From Deferribacteres bacterium (GTDB lineage Bacteria > Zhuqueibacterota > Zhuqueibacteria > Zhuqueibacterales > Geothermadaptataceae), in the NCBI GenBank assembly GCA_020633675.1, contig JACKDE010000003.1, positions 1,012,359 to 1,076,358 of the forward strand: DNA of 64,000 nt, written 5' to 3'. A program made the translations under genes and the position numbers. This document shows, one piece after another, positions 26,401 to 34,321 of this stretch; the stretch's first letter is position 1; each line of letters begins with the position of its first letter. The notes below the pieces were generated by a model. That model was not told the origin of the DNA and did not search any database. It saw nothing but the letters and a program-made list of their open reading frames with translations.

Positions 26401-27215
26401 GCGATCCTCGCAACAATTTTCTTGAACGCGCGCTGACCTTCAATCCGGGCGGTGTGCTGAACGGTGCGGTCAATCTCGCTATTGCCGGCAATTATGTCTA
26501 TGTGCTGTGTGATGCCGGGCTGGTGGTGGTCAGCATCGATAATCCGCTGAAGCCAAAGCTGGTCGCAGCAGTCCGCGCACCACAATTGAAACGTCCACGT
26601 GCGATTGCCATTCAGTTTCGCTATGCCTTTGTGACCGACGCCGAGGGCGTTAAGGTTTTGGATGTCACTGATTTGGAAAAACCCCGTTTGGTTGAGGACA
26701 GCTATATACGCCTCGCCGGCGCCAGCGATATCTACTGCGCGCGCACGTATGCCTACGTTGCTGCCGGCAAAAAAGGCCTGGTGATCATCGATATCGAAAA
26801 GCCGGATTCGGTTTTCGTCGACCAGGTTTTTACGGCCAGAGGACAAATCAATGATGCGCACGGTGTAAAGGTCGCAGCGACCAATGCCAGTGTGTTTGCC
26901 TATGTTGCTGATGGCAAAAACGGCTTGCGGGTGCTTCAATTGACTTCCCCCCTGTCACCCGGCCATTTGGGATTCAGTCCGAAGCCGGCGCCCATTCTGA
27001 TCGCAACCTATAAAACGCATGGCCCTGCGCTTGCCGTTTCAAAAGGCCTGGATCGCGACCGTGCTGTCGACGAGAGTGGCAATCAGGTCAGCGTGTTTGG
27101 CCGTCTCGGCGCACGTCCGTTCAATTTGCAGGAACAGCGCGCGTTTTACCTCAATGAGCAAGGGCGGCTCTACAAAGTCTCAGATGAGAGCTGGCGGCAG
27201 TTTGTGAAGAAGTAG
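23499..27215 (+). CDS. decaheme c-type cytochrome fused to an LVIVD beta-propeller
   Basis: 1,238 residues from ATG at 23499, two bases after the barrel gene. Signal peptide MKRTIQYCALFYLLLFVHLQAQ. Ten canonical CxxCH motifs lie in about residues 50-770: CLSCH, CIDCH, CGACH, CTACH, CMVCH, CVDCH, CVDCH, CQSCH, CFGCH, CSDCH. From about residue 780 the protein becomes LVIVD repeats (RFAYVAEGKDGLEAVEV, YLYTASGKGGFRVYDVAS, YVYVLCDAGLVVVSIDNP, YAFVTDAEGVKVLDVTD, YAYVAAGKKGLVIIDIEKP, VFAYVADGKNGLRVLQL), a surface beta-propeller. The heme part would carry electrons; the propeller would bind a partner or substrate outside the cell or at the barrel. This combination is unusual in one chain. Confidence 0.92.
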   Translation: MKRTIQYCALFYLLLFVHLQAQEMDNKNSEKGVRRIRQTDEMVMRKSEGCLSCHAGSEKMHKSPAVKLGCIDCHGGNPRTRVKENAHVQPRFPERWPSAANPIRSYTLLNDESPDFVKFINPGDLRVANETCGACHGDIVLNVKKSMMTTSALLWGGAAYNNGIVSTKNYIFGESYSRDGTPQRINTVPQPTPDEIKNKGVLPFLLPLPRWEITQVGNIFRTFERGGKLPRINASEIGSPNPQEEPGKPDIKLGDRGLGTQLRISSPVLNLHKTRLNDPHLSFLGTNDQAGDFRSSGCTACHVVYANDRSPLHSGMYAPFGNLGRSVTGDKTIPRGEPGHPIRHQLTTQIPSSQCMVCHMHQPNGFLNTFYGFQMWDYETDGRMLYPKKQQNLSADEQRKLLEQNPEEAVLRGKWGDDGFLTNVSKLNPKLQNTQFADYHGHGWIFRAVFKKDRKGNLLDKNGFVLPETARHKFHGVVPVDGTQQFCDDPACRTAQKAVHLKDIHLEKGMHCVDCHFEQDAHGDGKLYGEFHNAIEIQCVDCHGTVADYARLRTSGVAARPGGTDLTDMRTPFLDARFEKDGNRRIQRSMLVDTLYWEISQVRDTVDPNSPNYNPKSYTAKMLAKGGKMQTLSSVDTARLAHSDQKMECQSCHTSWITNCFGCHLPQQANWQKSMNHFEGTTTRNWTSYNPQVVRDDGFMLCLTGRTKGNKITTARSSSALILSSRNANREQVYSQQPPISAPGYSSQAFNPHFAHTVRKTETRACSDCHISEDNDNNAWMAQTLLQGTNFVNFIGRFAYVAEGKDGLEAVEVTEVDEPQAVVGSYLHKLAYPDNYKKHLKNKRELETAHHHGGSDVLSLQLRGEYLYTASGKGGFRVYDVASIDNKGISERIVSAPVSPWGQDTHVATKFATAVALPTNMPIDTRRRSVINDPKNEEQPFHQMYSYAYITDKYEGLILVDVMNLADGDPRNNFLERALTFNPGGVLNGAVNLAIAGNYVYVLCDAGLVVVSIDNPLKPKLVAAVRAPQLKRPRAIAIQFRYAFVTDAEGVKVLDVTDLEKPRLVEDSYIRLAGASDIYCARTYAYVAAGKKGLVIIDIEKPDSVFVDQVFTARGQINDAHGVKVAATNASVFAYVADGKNGLRVLQLTSPLSPGHLGFSPKPAPILIATYKTHGPALAVSKGLDRDRAVDESGNQVSVFGRLGARPFNLQEQRAFYLNEQGRLYKVSDESWRQFVKK

Positions 27216-27233
27216 CAGTGGCAGTTAAAATTT

Positions 27234-28328
27234 ATGAGTTACGTTTTGAAAGATAAAAGCAGAATGCGACCATCTGTGCGCAGGCGCAATTCACAAGCTG
27301 GCTGGATTGCAATGCTGATTTTGGGCATTTTTTTCAGCAGCCCGGATAGCCAAGCGCAGATCAGGAAATACACTTCGCTTGGCTACCGTAGTTGCGGCAC
27401 CGGACAGGGCAATTGCCATCAGAGTGATGGCGACTGGTGGAAAACCGATCCGCACTACAGCACGGTCAGCGATCTTAAGAGAAAAAGCCAGAAAGCGATG
27501 CAGATGGCGCAAGCCTACGGCATCCCGGCATCCGACTATTTGAAAGGCAGCACAGTTTGTGCTGAGTGCCACGGCGAAGTCATGAGCGGGCGCGAAAACC
27601 GCAACATCAACACCGGAGTGAGCTGCGAAAGCTGTCACGGACCATCTGGCCCGAAAGGCGTGGGCTACTTCGAAATTCACCAGGAAGGCACCAATCCGGG
27701 CGACCCGCTGGATACCAGTCGCAGTGGCTATCAAAAAGCTTTGCTGGTTGGTTTGCTGGAATTGCGCAATGTGAACGCCAGGGCGAAAATGTGCGTTGAA
27801 TGCCACCGAATCAACGACAAAAAACTGTTGGAAGCCGGACACCCCAGCGGCGACGGATTCGACTACGTGAAAGGAATCCGCAACAACATTTCACGCCACT
27901 GGGATTATCCGATTCGCGCGGTCGATACCGATGAAAAACCTTACACGGATGCGCTGCAAGCCAAGCCGATTCCGCAGTTTACCAGCAAACCGCTTGTCCC
28001 GGCAGCTGCTCCGGCCGCGGCCATATCTGCTGATGTGTCCACCGATTTGCCGCCTCGTGCGAGTACACCGACACCACCAGCACCGAAGCAAGCAGTCCGC
28101 AGAGAAAGGACTGTCAGCAAGCCCGCGCGCGCAATGCCGGCCACGCCACCGTCAGCTCCGGTTGTTATTCGCGTCGATCCCGAGTTGCCGGCATGGCTGA
28201 ATCCGAAAAGCACGGTGGTTATCAAGCCATTCGACCCTAAATTGAGCGAGAATGCACCGATCGACTCCATTCTCATCGAGATCAAAAAGTACATTGAATA
28301 CGTTCACCAAACCATCAATCAGAAATGA
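27234..28328 (+). CDS. periplasmic multiheme cytochrome, c554-like, with proline-rich linker
   Basis: 364 residues, ATG at 27234, 18 bases after the decaheme gene. Signal segment WIAMLILGIFFSSPDSQAQ. Three canonical motifs (CAECH, CESCH, CVECH) are preceded by CGTGQGNCH, a C-x6-CH arrangement that may be a modified fourth heme site. The order resembles cytochrome c554-type domains (STVCAECHGEV, VSCESCHGPSG, AKMCVECHRIND). A long Pro/Ala linker (about 255-310) leads to a short C-terminal segment (PELPAWLNPKSTVVIKPFDP). Likely a periplasmic shuttle between the inner-membrane complex and the outer decaheme. Its stop overlaps the start of the next gene (ATGA), showing translational coupling. Confidence 0.88.
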   Translation: MSYVLKDKSRMRPSVRRRNSQAGWIAMLILGIFFSSPDSQAQIRKYTSLGYRSCGTGQGNCHQSDGDWWKTDPHYSTVSDLKRKSQKAMQMAQAYGIPASDYLKGSTVCAECHGEVMSGRENRNINTGVSCESCHGPSGPKGVGYFEIHQEGTNPGDPLDTSRSGYQKALLVGLLELRNVNARAKMCVECHRINDKKLLEAGHPSGDGFDYVKGIRNNISRHWDYPIRAVDTDEKPYTDALQAKPIPQFTSKPLVPAAAPAAAISADVSTDLPPRASTPTPPAPKQAVRRERTVSKPARAMPATPPSAPVVIRVDPELPAWLNPKSTVVIKPFDPKLSENAPIDSILIEIKKYIEYVHQTINQK

Positions 28329-30811
28329 ATCACGTCATTGACGAAAAAGAGCGCGAGCGCCAGGATCAAATCGATGATCGCTGGAGTGCCCTGGGCAGAC
28401 AGAGCGGCATCTTAAAAATTTACAAGCAATTGCCTGCCGAAGAGCTCAAAAAGTTCGATATTTTCCAGGGATTCGATGATCGCTTGCTTGAAAAAATGAG
28501 CCCGGATATTTCAGTAGCGGTGTGGGACAAGCAGAAGACGCTTTTCGAGGAAGGCTCATATATCGACCTTGCCTTTTACATCGTCAAGGGCCACATCAAT
28601 GTTTATCTACAGAAACTGCAAAAGCAAAATTCCTTTGCGCAGCCCATTTTCGGCAACAAGCAGATTTTCAAAGTGAACGGCGCCAATGGCACCTCGTTCA
28701 GACAAAATCAGGACAAGACGGTTTTCGCATCGCGGGTCAATGAGCTCAAAAAACGTAGGGATCGCGTTTTCCTGACTTCGATGGATGTCGATTTGCCGTG
28801 GGGCGATGTGCTGAATTTGAGTGAAGGTGATATTTTTGGCGAAATCGGTGCTTCGATCGGCTGGCCGCAATCGGCCACCGCACAAACAACCTCCGAGTGC
28901 CTGCTTGTTCAGATCAGGCTGCCTGCGCTCGAAAAAATGAAACGCCGGTCGAAAGCCTTTAAAGCTCGGATCGACAAAATCTATATCGAACGCTCTCTGA
29001 CCAGTCAGCTCAAAAGCTATCCATTCTTCCAGCAATGCTCGGATGAGGACCTCGAAGAATTGAAGGAACGCGTGGAGCTGCATTCCTTTCAAAGTGACGA
29101 GCTGATCGCCAAAGAAGGCGACGCTGCCAATGCCGTGTATCTGCTGCGTTCCGGCTTTGTCAAGCTGCTGCAAAAAGTCGGTGATGGTGAGATCGTCGTA
29201 TACTATCTCTCCAAAGGCATGATGCTCGGGGATATCGAATTGCTATTGAAACAGGCGCGCTGGCTTTTCACAGCCATTTCGGTCGAAAATACCGAACTGG
29301 TCAAAATCACCCAGGCTGATTTCAAAAAAATCATCGAAGATTATCCAGATTTGCAAAGGCCGTTGTGGGATGCTTCCGCCCTGCGCGTCAAAGAGTCTGG
29401 CGCGAACAAAAGGAATATCGGCAAATCGGAGTTTATCGACACGGCGCTGGCATCCGGGCTGGTGGAGGGCAATAGCGTGCTGGTCATTGATCTCGACACT
29501 TGCACGCGCTGTGATGATTGTGTGCGAGGCTGTACAGATTCCCATGGCGGCGCGCCCAAATTTGTGCGCGAGGGAGAAAAATACAGCGATTTCCTGATCA
29601 CCCGTGCCTGCTATCATTGCCAGGACCCGGTTTGCCTGATCGGTTGCCCCACAGGCGCCATTCGGCGTGCCGGCATAGGCGATGTCGTTGAAATCGACGA
29701 TGAGCTTTGCATCGGTTGCAAGGTATGCTTCAACAATTGCCCCTACAATGCAATAACTATGGTGGAGCGCACAAATGGTAGCGGCAAGCTGGCGCGGATT
29801 GGTAAAAAAGGCGAAGAAAAAACGCTGGAACTGGCCAGCAAATGCGATTTGTGCCAGAGCACCGGCCATGAGCCGGCCTGCGTCAGCAACTGCCCGCATG
29901 GCTGCGCTGTGCGCATCAGTGATACGGAAGATTTTGCCCGCTTGCTGTTTCGCACTCAAAAAGATTCGCGCAGCCACAATGGGTTTCGCATACGAAAAGT
30001 GCTGCAATCGTTCCAGTGGCTGTATGTTTTCCTCGCGATTCTGGCTCTCAGCATTGTGACATATACTGTCAATGCCACCGTTTTCGAAATCAGCTCTGGC
30101 AATGTTTGGGGATTGAGCTACGGTACAGCCGCACTCGTTTTGATGATCGGAACTTCACTCTATGGCGTTCGCCGCAGGCTCGCGGGCGTGGCATCGCGGC
30201 TGCGTCTTGGGAGCGCGTTTCATTGGTTGCAGTTTCATCTCTACGGCGGTGCACTTTTTGCCGTCTTTGTGCTCATGCATACAGGCTTTAAAATACCGAC
30301 CGGAGCATTGTATCAGTGGCTGTGGGCAATCTCAATGTGGGTGACCATCAGCGGATTCGCCGGAGTGCTCTTTCAAAAGTGGGTACCTACGATGCTCAGC
30401 TCTGCACTATCGGTGGAGGTGATCTACGAGCGCATTCCCGAACTGATTCGTGATATTCGCAAAAATGCTGACGAACTGGCAAAACAGTGCAGCGAGCCGA
30501 TAAAAAATTTTTACTTGCGACACATCGCCAGCTCGCTCGGCAAACCAAAGCCAAGGCCGATTTACTTTGTCGACATTACCGGCGGCATCCAGCGCAGGCT
30601 CAAGCAGTTCGAATTTCTAAAGCGCGTGCTATCGGATGAAGAAAATCAGCGACTCGCCAAATTGGAGCTGTTGTACAAGTCGAAACTGGAAATGGATGCG
30701 CACTATACGCTGCAGAAGCTCCTGCGCTGGTGGTTGTATATTCATCTGCCGGCTTCGATTTTGCTGCTCGTGTTGGTGGCGATTCATTTGTATGCAGTTT
30801 TTTATTATTAG
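28325..30811 (+). CDS. cyclic-nucleotide-binding / four-cluster ferredoxin / cytochrome b-like membrane fusion
   Basis: 828 residues, ATG overlapping the previous stop. No signal peptide, so the N-terminus is cytoplasmic. Two CNB-type domains (about 45-215 and 235-345) have FGEIGASIGWPQSAT and LGDIELLLKQARWLF at the phosphate cassette, both without the usual Arg, so nucleotide binding is doubtful. Residues about 393-525 hold four Cys clusters of DmsB/HybA type: CTRCDDCVRGC, CYHCQDPVCLIGC, CIGCKVCFNNC, CDLCQSTGHEPACVSNC. Five membrane helices follow. Helix 3 has His638 and His652 and helix 5 has His807 and His821, both H-x13-H, the spacing of di-heme cytochrome b. It probably couples a cytoplasmic donor or acceptor to quinone and periplasmic cytochromes. 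Confidence 0.88.
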   Translation: MNHVIDEKERERQDQIDDRWSALGRQSGILKIYKQLPAEELKKFDIFQGFDDRLLEKMSPDISVAVWDKQKTLFEEGSYIDLAFYIVKGHINVYLQKLQKQNSFAQPIFGNKQIFKVNGANGTSFRQNQDKTVFASRVNELKKRRDRVFLTSMDVDLPWGDVLNLSEGDIFGEIGASIGWPQSATAQTTSECLLVQIRLPALEKMKRRSKAFKARIDKIYIERSLTSQLKSYPFFQQCSDEDLEELKERVELHSFQSDELIAKEGDAANAVYLLRSGFVKLLQKVGDGEIVVYYLSKGMMLGDIELLLKQARWLFTAISVENTELVKITQADFKKIIEDYPDLQRPLWDASALRVKESGANKRNIGKSEFIDTALASGLVEGNSVLVIDLDTCTRCDDCVRGCTDSHGGAPKFVREGEKYSDFLITRACYHCQDPVCLIGCPTGAIRRAGIGDVVEIDDELCIGCKVCFNNCPYNAITMVERTNGSGKLARIGKKGEEKTLELASKCDLCQSTGHEPACVSNCPHGCAVRISDTEDFARLLFRTQKDSRSHNGFRIRKVLQSFQWLYVFLAILALSIVTYTVNATVFEISSGNVWGLSYGTAALVLMIGTSLYGVRRRLAGVASRLRLGSAFHWLQFHLYGGALFAVFVLMHTGFKIPTGALYQWLWAISMWVTISGFAGVLFQKWVPTMLSSALSVEVIYERIPELIRDIRKNADELAKQCSEPIKNFYLRHIASSLGKPKPRPIYFVDITGGIQRRLKQFEFLKRVLSDEENQRLAKLELLYKSKLEMDAHYTLQKLLRWWLYIHLPASILLLVLVAIHLYAVFYY

Positions 30812-30851
30812 AGCGTGTGGCATGTCGCAGGTGGATTGAAATACCGAGGTA

Positions 30852-30972
30852 GGGCTGTCCCAAAACATCCATTATTAAGTCATTCCCACCAAAATGGGAA
30901 TCGATAACGTACTGTTTTTTACAGGATCCCGCGTTCGTGGGAATGACAGTCCGTATGTTTTAGGACAGCTCC
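30852..30972. repeat. REP-like double-hairpin element, copy B, with terminal inverted repeats
   Basis: The left end GGGCTGTCCCAAAACAT (30852-30868) matches, inverted, the right end ATGTTTTAGGACAGCTCC (30955-30972) with few differences. Inside are two hairpins: ATTCCCACCAAAATGGGAAT (30882-30901) and GATCCCGCGTTCGTGGGAA (30924-30942). It is related to the element at 8404-8520. It lies in the 253-base gap between the CNB-ferredoxin gene and the second decaheme gene and may also end the upstream transcript. Confidence 0.7.
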
Positions 30973-31064
30973 AATTTTCGTTTCATCAATGTGAATTTTG
31001 ACGCACCGGCAATCGTTTCTCTCGTGATCTGTTACGCACTCTCATTCCTAACAGGACGGCACCA

Positions 31065-32738
31065 TTGGCGAAGACGACCAAAAAGAAAAAGCAGTATACG
31101 CAACTCAACCTGCCTTTTAGCAGCCGGTATGTGAAACAGCTCTCACGGTTTGAAATGATCGTGTGGGGTTGTGTGCTGGCCGGGGCATTCCTGACCTATT
31201 TTTTCTTCGACGCGACCTTTCAAAAAAACAGCTTTATTGCTTCCGGAGAGCTATCATCGCCTCATGCCGGATTTGAAAAAAAATGCGAATCCTGCCATGA
31301 CATCGGGCAAGGCGTTGAAGATGTGCTTTGCAGCAGTTGCCATGAAAAAACCAGCATTTTCACGGTTTATGATTTTGATGCGCATTATCTGTACAGATCG
31401 AACGACGCCAGCAGAGTCTTGCCAACTTCAATAAAACAGCATGAAAGCCATGAAATGCCATGCAGCTCATGTCACCTGGAGCACCGCGGAAAAAATGCTG
31501 ATCTGCGTCTCGTATCCGATAAAAAGTGTCTGCCATGCCATGCATTCGGCTCGTTCAACAAAAAGCATCCCGAATTCGAATTTGCGCATAAAACGGTGCC
31601 GGACGATTCGACATTGTTGATGACACACATTCGTCACACAGGCTTTGTTTTGCAGGAAATTCATGGTGGCGCCACGCTGGATGCCATTTTTCAGACGCTT
31701 AAACTGGATGGCATGGACGACCAGCAAATCTTCGAGCAGGCTTGTTTGTTTTGTCACAATCCCGAACCGGACGGGCGCAATTTCAGCAACGTCAGTTTCG
31801 ACAAACACTGCATGCAATGCCATGTCAAAGCGGATGCCAGCGTGCTCGGCTTGCCGCTGCTGAATCCGATGATGCCCAATATGCCGGGCGTCGAATCGAT
31901 ACGGCAAATGCAATTACGTGGCGGGGCGGGGCTGGCCTGGGCCTATGCCAGCAATCCCGGCCTGACACCAGTCGAAGGCAGTGAGGTTTCAAAGAGTCCG
32001 GTCTACCATAAAGATCCCTGGATCATGGAAAGTCTCAGCCAAATTCGGCAAAAACTCTATCCAGCAAGTGGGCTCTCCGACTTGCTTCAGAGCGCCGGAG
32101 AAGTAACTCCACAACGGATCGACACACTCTATAGCCACGCTATCGCAACCTTGCAGCAACAGACGAATGAGTTACAGGCGCGCCCGGAACTGCAAGGCGA
32201 AGTCGCCAAAATCAATCTTTATCTGCAAAAAGCCAGAGAGCAGTTGCAGAATCCGCTCGCAGTACGCAACCTGGAGAATTTTCAATTGCGTTCTGACCAG
32301 CCCTATGAGGGCATTCCCGAAAATATGAGAGCGGCATATCTGAAGCTGGTGCGAGATCTGACCGCGCCGGATAATCCCGAATGCCGCAAATGTCACCTGC
32401 TCAACTCTGCAACAATTGCGCGCGTGCAGGCTGACCAGGATGTTCTGATCCGGGCCGAATTCAACCATCGCGCACACATCATTCAGGAAAGATGCACCGA
32501 TTGCCACACCAGAATTTCAATCGATGCGGCGAAAGTCAAGCTATCGATCGAGAATTTTACAAAATTCAAAACCAGTTTTGCCCGGGAGGCTATGCTGGAC
32601 AGATCCGCCACCCAGAACATCCCCAGAATCGAGTCGTGTAAAAAGTGCCATTCGCCAGAAAAAGTTTCCAATAGTTGCACGACTTGTCACACATTCCACC
32701 CGAACAAATTGCATCGCGCCAGCTTCAAAATGCAGTAA
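31065..32738 (+). CDS. membrane-anchored decaheme c-type cytochrome
   Basis: 557 residues; start TTG at 31065 with AGGA 8 bases upstream, the only start that keeps the N-terminal anchor. Basic N-terminus (MAKTTKKKKQ) then one helix (MIVWGCVLAGAFLTYFFFDATF), so anchored in the inner membrane with the hemes in the periplasm. Ten CxxCH motifs: CESCH, CSSCH, CSSCH, CLPCH, CLFCH, CMQCH, CRKCH, CTDCH, CKKCH, CTTCH. The first six lie in about residues 65-250, followed by a heme-free helical stretch (about 270-430), and the last four are near the C-terminus. It probably takes electrons from (or gives them to) the cytochrome b-like fusion protein encoded just upstream. Confidence 0.9.
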   Translation: MAKTTKKKKQYTQLNLPFSSRYVKQLSRFEMIVWGCVLAGAFLTYFFFDATFQKNSFIASGELSSPHAGFEKKCESCHDIGQGVEDVLCSSCHEKTSIFTVYDFDAHYLYRSNDASRVLPTSIKQHESHEMPCSSCHLEHRGKNADLRLVSDKKCLPCHAFGSFNKKHPEFEFAHKTVPDDSTLLMTHIRHTGFVLQEIHGGATLDAIFQTLKLDGMDDQQIFEQACLFCHNPEPDGRNFSNVSFDKHCMQCHVKADASVLGLPLLNPMMPNMPGVESIRQMQLRGGAGLAWAYASNPGLTPVEGSEVSKSPVYHKDPWIMESLSQIRQKLYPASGLSDLLQSAGEVTPQRIDTLYSHAIATLQQQTNELQARPELQGEVAKINLYLQKAREQLQNPLAVRNLENFQLRSDQPYEGIPENMRAAYLKLVRDLTAPDNPECRKCHLLNSATIARVQADQDVLIRAEFNHRAHIIQERCTDCHTRISIDAAKVKLSIENFTKFKTSFAREAMLDRSATQNIPRIESCKKCHSPEKVSNSCTTCHTFHPNKLHRASFKMQ

Positions 32739-32855
32739 ATCGCTACTCAGTCACCCCGTGCTTATAAAAGCTTCTGGCATCAAAATTGTACGTACTGGCA
32801 CGAACGGGCTTTCTACTTCAGTGAACACGATATTTGTTTGATACAGCAACACGAT

Positions 32856-34244
32856 ATGATCGACAGCAAAATATCACATTTTAAGATTTTGGAAAAGTTA
32901 GGCGAAGGTGGAATGGGGGAAATCTACCTTGCCGAAGACACTCTTCTAAACCGCAAGGTTGCGCTCAAGCAACTCCCGGCGCATTTAATCGAAAAGCAGG
33001 AATTGGTCATCCGGTTCAAACGCGAGGCACGTGCTGCAGCAGCGCTCAAGCATCCGAATATTGTGACGGTGTACGAGCTGTTTGAACATGAAAATCGTAT
33101 CTTCATCGCGATGGAATATATTGAAGGTGCGAATTTGTATGAGTTCCGCAAGCAACGCACTATCACGATCAAGCAGGCGCTGGTCATCATCCTGCATATT
33201 TGCAAAGGTTTGCGCGTCGCCCATAAAAACGGCATCATCCATCGCGACATCAAGCCAGCCAATATCATGATTGACAAGGATGGCTGGGTGAAGCTGCTCG
33301 ATTTCGGGCTGGCCAAACTGGTCGCCAATAAAACCATCACCCGTATCGGCTCAAAAATGGGCACTGTCCCCTATTTCTCGCCCGAGCAGCTCCGTGGTGA
33401 AGAAGCTGCGCCAGGCACCGACATCTTTTCGCTGGGTATTATTCTTTATGAGCTTATTGCAGGCCGCCGCCCATTTGAAGGCGACTCGGAAGAAAGCATC
33501 ATCTACCATATTTTGCACAAAAAGCCTGAACGACTCGCCAAATTCAATCCGCAAGTCACGCCACGTTTGCAAAAAGTGGTCGACAAGGCTCTCAACAAGA
33601 ATAGCAGGCGACGATACCAGAGCATCGGCCATTTTATGCATGATCTGGAGCGTGAACGGCGCTACTACTCGAAACTGCAGGAAGCCGCTGCCAGCACTGC
33701 GGCCAAAAACTCAGTGGCACGCAGCGTCTCGCTGTACCTGAAAGATATCGAGTACGAAATCAACCGTTTTGGCTTGTCCCGGCTGATATCGCGTTTAGGT
33801 TCCATGAATCAGTTGTTGCGCACAAAACTGATTTTACTTCGCCAAAAAACGGCATTGCCGGCCGGGCTGCTGGTCATTTTCGCAACGCTGAGCGGGACGT
33901 TCCTCATCTTGAAAGGTTCGCATCACGGAGAATCGAATGTCAGCATCATGCAGGCATCACCAATCAGAACGCTGGTCAACATTAAGGAAACACCGCGGCT
34001 GCTCAAAGCTTTTGAAGAATTCAGCCAGCGCGACCTGATTCGAACCGGTGAAAAAGCAAATCCAAAAGACTCAAATAGCTTTTACCTGTTTGTTTTTGAC
34101 AGTCAGAGGGTTGCCGACGTGCTGATTCCCCAGGGCGACGACTTGTATTCGTTGTATTCAAAAAAGACACTGCAAAAATCGAAAAATCATTTGCCCGGCA
34201 AATACAGAATTTGGGTAAAAGATCTCAGCAAATCGAGGCACTGA
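32856..34244 (+). CDS. Hanks-type Ser/Thr protein kinase with a membrane helix
   Basis: 462 residues from ATG at 32856 (MIDSKISHFKILEKL); a TTG six codons earlier is possible and neither has a strong ribosome site. Full kinase signature: glycine loop LGEGGMGEIYLAED, Lys in VALKQL, catalytic HRDIKPANIMID, DFGLAKL, and GTVPYFSPEQLRGEE with TDIFSLGIILYELIAGRRPFEGD. A membrane helix near residue 340 (LPAGLLVIFATLSGTFLIL) separates the cytoplasmic kinase from a small external domain of about 100 residues without a known fold. Active by sequence. Position between cytochrome genes suggests a link to the redox island, and the FHA protein at 18549 is a possible reader of its phosphothreonine. Confidence 0.92.
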   Translation: MIDSKISHFKILEKLGEGGMGEIYLAEDTLLNRKVALKQLPAHLIEKQELVIRFKREARAAAALKHPNIVTVYELFEHENRIFIAMEYIEGANLYEFRKQRTITIKQALVIILHICKGLRVAHKNGIIHRDIKPANIMIDKDGWVKLLDFGLAKLVANKTITRIGSKMGTVPYFSPEQLRGEEAAPGTDIFSLGIILYELIAGRRPFEGDSEESIIYHILHKKPERLAKFNPQVTPRLQKVVDKALNKNSRRRYQSIGHFMHDLERERRYYSKLQEAAASTAAKNSVARSVSLYLKDIEYEINRFGLSRLISRLGSMNQLLRTKLILLRQKTALPAGLLVIFATLSGTFLILKGSHHGESNVSIMQASPIRTLVNIKETPRLLKAFEEFSQRDLIRTGEKANPKDSNSFYLFVFDSQRVADVLIPQGDDLYSLYSKKTLQKSKNHLPGKYRIWVKDLSKSRH

Positions 34245-34321
34245 AATGGATTCGTGCATGCCGGATGCTGTTTTGCAGGATCGCGCCGCCCTCATAGTGT
34301 ATTAAATCAGGATGACTTGTG

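Noticed and set aside
25854..26939. Minus-strand open frame of 361 codons
   Set aside because: Shadow of the LVIVD propeller coding sequence on the other strand; composition and lack of motifs argue against it.
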